Source: Lepiota brunneoincarnata
Taxonomy: Eukaryota; Basidiomycota; Agaricomycetes; Agaricales; Agaricaceae
Length of the DNA: 64,000 bases
Direction: 5' to 3'
NCBI GenBank assembly: GCA_023014365.1
Contig: JAEBUN010000001.1
Location: 3,534,001-3,598,000 of the forward strand
Part shown: positions 61,012 to 64,000 of the stretch, piece after piece
Position numbering within the stretch: position 1 is the first letter of the stretch
Layout: each line of letters opens with the position of its first letter
Notes under the pieces: model-generated
The model's input: only the letters and a program-made list of their open reading frames with translations
Database searches by the model: none
What the model was told of the DNA's origin: nothing
Position numbers and translations under genes: made by a program

Positions 61012-61683
61012 TGAGGTATTGTGTATAGGTGTAGTCGCGTATTAGTGACAGTTCACTCTTATAGTGCGATATCAATTGGACTATGCCGAAAAGAGGAGAC
61101 CTGGCACTGCTTTATTGGAAGCTCTACTTCTATGCCAGATGTCGGATTGGAGCGCTGGACGAGCTTGTTTGACCAATACTTATAAATTGAAGACGTCCGA
61201 TTCTGGACCAGGCACTACAGTATACTGGTGTCATTTGGCACACTGCCCCCATTTGGCACACTTGCAATTTTCAGACCCATTCCTCCATAGAGAACTCCAG
61301 CAAAATCACATAAAATACAACCTGTTATGTACTATCTATGTATAAAATTCCGTGCTGAAATAATGAGCAGTGCATGAGGAAAGTGGGAATAGAAGCAAAA
61401 ATGTGCCCAAATCACGGTAAACAACTTTTATGAAAAGTTCGGAGCGTAATATCTTGGCCAGTTCTGCTTGGATTTGCATAAAAAGCACATATTTAGAATT
61501 GGCGTCTCCTGACCTTTTGCACAAAAAGATTCCGATGGGATTTGGATATGAATTGGGCTCAAAATGCAAGCTTCTTTGATGCGTGACAAAAATACAACAT
61601 ATCCTCCATCACGCCATCAGCTTCTCAACATTTTCCTACTTTTGTGCCACTCTACCGGGCCCAAGCTTCTATTAAAGGAATAC

Positions 61684-61869
61684 ATGGTCTTCAAAGCATC
61701 ATCCACCAAGGTGAAGAAGAGGGTTGCACGAGAGGAATGGGCTCAACGCATGAAGGAGGCTGTCGAGGCTTATAGGCTTGAACATGCAAATGAGAGCAAA
61801 CCACAAGGCCTACGCTTTTTTGCAGAGAAGTATGGACAGGTGTTTATCCATTCAATGCAACAGTCATAA
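61684..61869 (+). pseudogene. N-terminal (psq-HTH) part of a pogo-type transposase
   Basis: ATG 61,684 starts MVFKASSTKVKKRVAREEWA, then AVEAYRLEHANES and GLRFFAEKYG, like the Psq helix-turn-helix that binds transposon ends. The similarity stops at about codon 50, where the internal deletion begins; stop at 61,869. Confidence 0.6.
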
Positions 61870-61880
61870 AAGAATCTCAG

Positions 61881-62795
61881 ATGAAACCAAGTCTACCGAC
61901 ATCTACAAAATCAAGTTTTCCTCTCCCCCAACCTTCACCTGTTCGGCGTGTTATAGAGGCCCTTCAAGTTGTCTCATACACTCAAAATAGTACTACCCCA
62001 CCTCCCCCAAGCCCTACGGAGTGTCGTCAAGTCAGTATCTGCCTGGATACACCAACAAAGCGGGCAAAAGCTGTGACCTCTGCACTTACACAGAGCTCCT
62101 CAGGGTCATTTCTTACCTCAAATACGCTCATCGTTTCAACCCAAGTCATCACTCCATGTGTTATTGAACACCCTCCCAGTTCCAGCTCTTCAAATCAGGT
62201 CTCGTTTAAACATCTCGATACATCTGCTTCAAAGGCTGAGCTGTTGAACGTGGTCATGAAACTCCAGAACTCACTTGACGATGTCTCGGAGCAAGTCAAG
62301 GACCGGGATGTAGTCATTGAGCATGCGCATGCTCAGATGATCATTCAGGACATGTATCTGAAGAAGCAGAACCAGGTTATACAGGCAAAGGAGCAGAAGA
62401 AAAGGAGTGATCGTACTGTGCTGTTCCCTGGAGGTTATGGACGGTGTTTGACGTCACAAGCCTTCACAGCTGCCATTGAGGAACAAGCTGAGCGAATTGC
62501 AGAGGAGGAGAGACAAAAGAAGGCAAGAGCAGCTCAACGTGAGCAAAAACGAGCCCTGAAAGGCAGTATTGATGCTCAATGGAAAGCAGCAGTGGACGAT
62601 TGGGAGAGCAAGAAGAGTGAACATGAAAAGTGGTGTCAGCTCCTCCTCTTACAGGGTACAGCCAAGAGGGACTTGCCAAAGCGTGCATTGAAGCCAAAGA
62701 AGCGAGATATTACTGCTGCTTACATGCAGGAGGTTGGAGTCAGCAGCAATGTTGACGAGAGTGAAGGAGGCATGGAAGATGAAGATCACGATTGA
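61881..62795 (+). CDS. C-terminal part of a pogo-type transposase, open 304-codon frame
   Basis: MKPSLPTSTKSSFPLPQPSP, then PPPPSPTECRQV and TPTKRAKA, a coiled-coil stretch (LLNVVMKLQNSLDDVSEQVKD, VVIEHAHAQMIIQDMYLKKQN) and Glu/Lys-rich helices around ERIAEEERQKKARAAQREQK. The end is acidic (EGGMEDEDHD). This order is usual for the tail after the DDE domain of fungal pogo transposases. The frame is open over 304 codons without a catalytic domain, which could mean recent deletion or a retained product. Whether it is translated from its own ATG is unknown. Confidence 0.6.
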   Translation: MKPSLPTSTKSSFPLPQPSPVRRVIEALQVVSYTQNSTTPPPPSPTECRQVSICLDTPTKRAKAVTSALTQSSSGSFLTSNTLIVSTQVITPCVIEHPPSSSSSNQVSFKHLDTSASKAELLNVVMKLQNSLDDVSEQVKDRDVVIEHAHAQMIIQDMYLKKQNQVIQAKEQKKRSDRTVLFPGGYGRCLTSQAFTAAIEEQAERIAEEERQKKARAAQREQKRALKGSIDAQWKAAVDDWESKKSEHEKWCQLLLLQGTAKRDLPKRALKPKKRDITAAYMQEVGVSSNVDESEGGMEDEDHD

Positions 62796-63352
62796 CAACG
62801 TCACACACTGGTCACACTGTGCCAAATGCCCCAAATCCGTGACATTTGTGACCCAGGCATGTTTTGCCTTTCTATACGTTTCCATGTCTTCTACTCCACT
62901 TAATTTTGACATATTACAGTAGCCTATAGCATTAGTAATCTACAAACCAAAACTGAGGAAGATTGGTTGAGAAACCGTTTCGAAAAAAAAATATCTTACT
63001 TTGGTGTGCCAAATGACACCAGTATACTGTATATTTGAAAAAAAAATACTACATCATTTCCTGCAACATCTGATTTCTGTAAGGAAGTGGAAAGAACCGG
63101 ACCTGGGGTCAGTATGTTCTCATATAAATGCTGATACATGGGTTCTCTTCCCGGTGTTGGTGAGACGCAGTGTCGGCGAGACACAGTGACTTCGGTCACT
63201 TCCGTTTTCGGACTAAACAAAAGCAGAGTCGCTCTGCACACACACCAGCACACACACTTATTTCATATTCTGTGTGCCGGTGTTCCGTTTTTTACAACTA
63301 TACAGTTCTTGTCCTCAATGTATAAAAAAGAATTAGCTTACCAACACACCTC

Positions 63353-63494
63353 AGCGGTTCGCGAAACGAGCGTGACGCTGAGGTGAGTAGTTTACACTAG
63401 CTAGAAAAACTAGTCTCACTAAACCTACTACAGTACGTCTACCAATAGGTACGAAAATATATTTAGCGGTTCGCGAAACGAGCGTGACGCTGAG
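63353..63494 (+). repeat. Two copies of a 30-bp motif with inner palindrome
   Basis: AGCGGTTCGCGAAACGAGCG followed by TGACGCTGAG occurs at about 63,353-63,382 and 63,465-63,494. Copy 1 is preceded by CTC, so that CTCAGCG and CGCTGAG can pair as a hairpin. Each copy has a nearby GTACGTCTACCAATA (63,434-63,448 and 63,492-63,506). This suggests a small duplicated unit of about 110 and 60 bp, perhaps part of an LTR. Confidence 0.75.
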
Positions 63495-63506
63495 TACGTC
63501 TACCAA

Positions 63507-64000
63507 TACCCGGATTTCAGGCTGTGCGTCGCGCTGGCGCCGATTTCAATATATCAACGGTGCCGTAATCTATTCTCGTTTAGCCGCCCTCAAGGCAGTG
63601 GTTGTGAGTCTTTGCAGCAAGTCCTCGTCGTTGTCACGCCATCACCTCTTTTCCCCTTCCCAGCCTGTATAGATGCGGCTCAACGATCGGCTACATGCCT
63701 CCTTCGCTTTATCCCACCCTCCACGTGCGGAGTCACTTCTAACACTCGACCCGTGCAGGTAGCGACGCCGCCGCCAGGGCAGGACAGTATCGCAATGGGG
63801 CCCTCCCGCCCATCGCAGCCGGTCGTCCTCTTAGATCGCCTCTTGCCCATGGAGTCTTCGTCCACCATCTTCCCTCATCACCTCTCAGACCAACACACGT
63901 CATCCTCTTAGCCTTTCATATATCATATAAGTATCATGTACTACCAAGCTGAACTAATGCAGATTACCCCTTCTCTCTCGCTCGCGTGAAATAGAGCGAA
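63507..64000. other. Window end, no supported gene
   Basis: Normal base composition and short frames only. It may be part of an LTR or a promoter region (CT-rich CTTCTCTCTCGCTCGCG at the end), but neither is shown. Confidence 0.35.

Larger units (their letters stand above)
61218..63029 (+). mobile_element. Pogo-like element with deleted DDE core
   Basis: Perfect 26-bp terminal inverted repeats CAGTATACTGGTGTCATTTG (first 20 bases) at both ends, with TA target duplications (61,216-61,217 and 63,030-63,031). The subterminal CATTTGGCACAC repeats once more on the left (about 61,250). It carries two coding pieces, from the two ends of a pogo/Tigger-type transposase, and nothing of the catalytic middle. 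Confidence 0.9.

Noticed and set aside
63356..63370. GGTTCGCGA as a possible tRNA T-loop / B box
   Set aside because: No matching A box upstream and the motif is part of a duplicated palindrome.

Overview
This is a nuclear window from a filamentous basidiomycete, most likely an Agaricomycete; a Rhizoctonia/Ceratobasidium-type fungus is my guess and not shown by the sequence. The evidence is the gene structure (many 47-68 nt introns, 14 exons in SMC3), a basidiomycete-type 18S fragment, DUF6533 and F-box proteins of Agaricomycete type, NACHT-type NLRs, and transposons of the Tc1, pogo and chromovirus kinds.

Layout. 1-14,280 is a nest of transposable elements. A Ty3/gypsy chromovirus (5' LTR cut by the window edge, 3' LTR ending at 10,316) carries Tc1-like elements in both LTRs and another insertion in its 5' LTR. 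Next come a threefold direct repeat, a decayed 18S rRNA fragment, and a nearly intact Tc1 element holding a 661-bp solo LTR. 14,923-21,306 is genic: an Msb2-type signalling mucin with a 24-bp coding minisatellite, ribosomal protein uL23 (RPL25), and a DUF6533 membrane protein. 22,884-24,741 is a NACHT NLR with a frameshift. 25,195-29,483 is a complete cohesin SMC3 gene, resolved exon by exon (1208 aa). 29,740-33,410 is a second CpG-poor transposon island.

33,751-39,298 holds two tandem paralogous MFS transporters. 40,330-41,894 is an F-box protein gene. 43,121-43,418 is a 298-bp inverted-repeat element. 43,953-45,307 is a GCK-III/Ste20 kinase, followed by a second NACHT NLR (45,538-47,749). 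48,050-61,011 is a duplicated accessory block: two copies of [degenerate SDR - SDR - multi-TM membrane protein] in tandem, next to a decayed uracil phosphoribosyltransferase and an older inverted copy of the membrane gene. The second membrane-gene copy is split by a solo LTR. 61,218-63,029 is a pogo-like element that has lost its catalytic core. The last kilobase holds short direct repeats and no gene I can support.

Themes. Both transposon islands are almost free of CpG, and several stop codons in them are explained by CGA to TGA. An intact and a decayed copy of one LTR, and the 18S fragment, show the same CpG loss directly. The genic region is not CpG-depleted. Housekeeping genes (SMC3, uL23) are intact, whereas both NLRs, the kinase, the F-box gene and the SDR copies each carry a single-base frame break. 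These are either young pseudogenes or local consensus errors.
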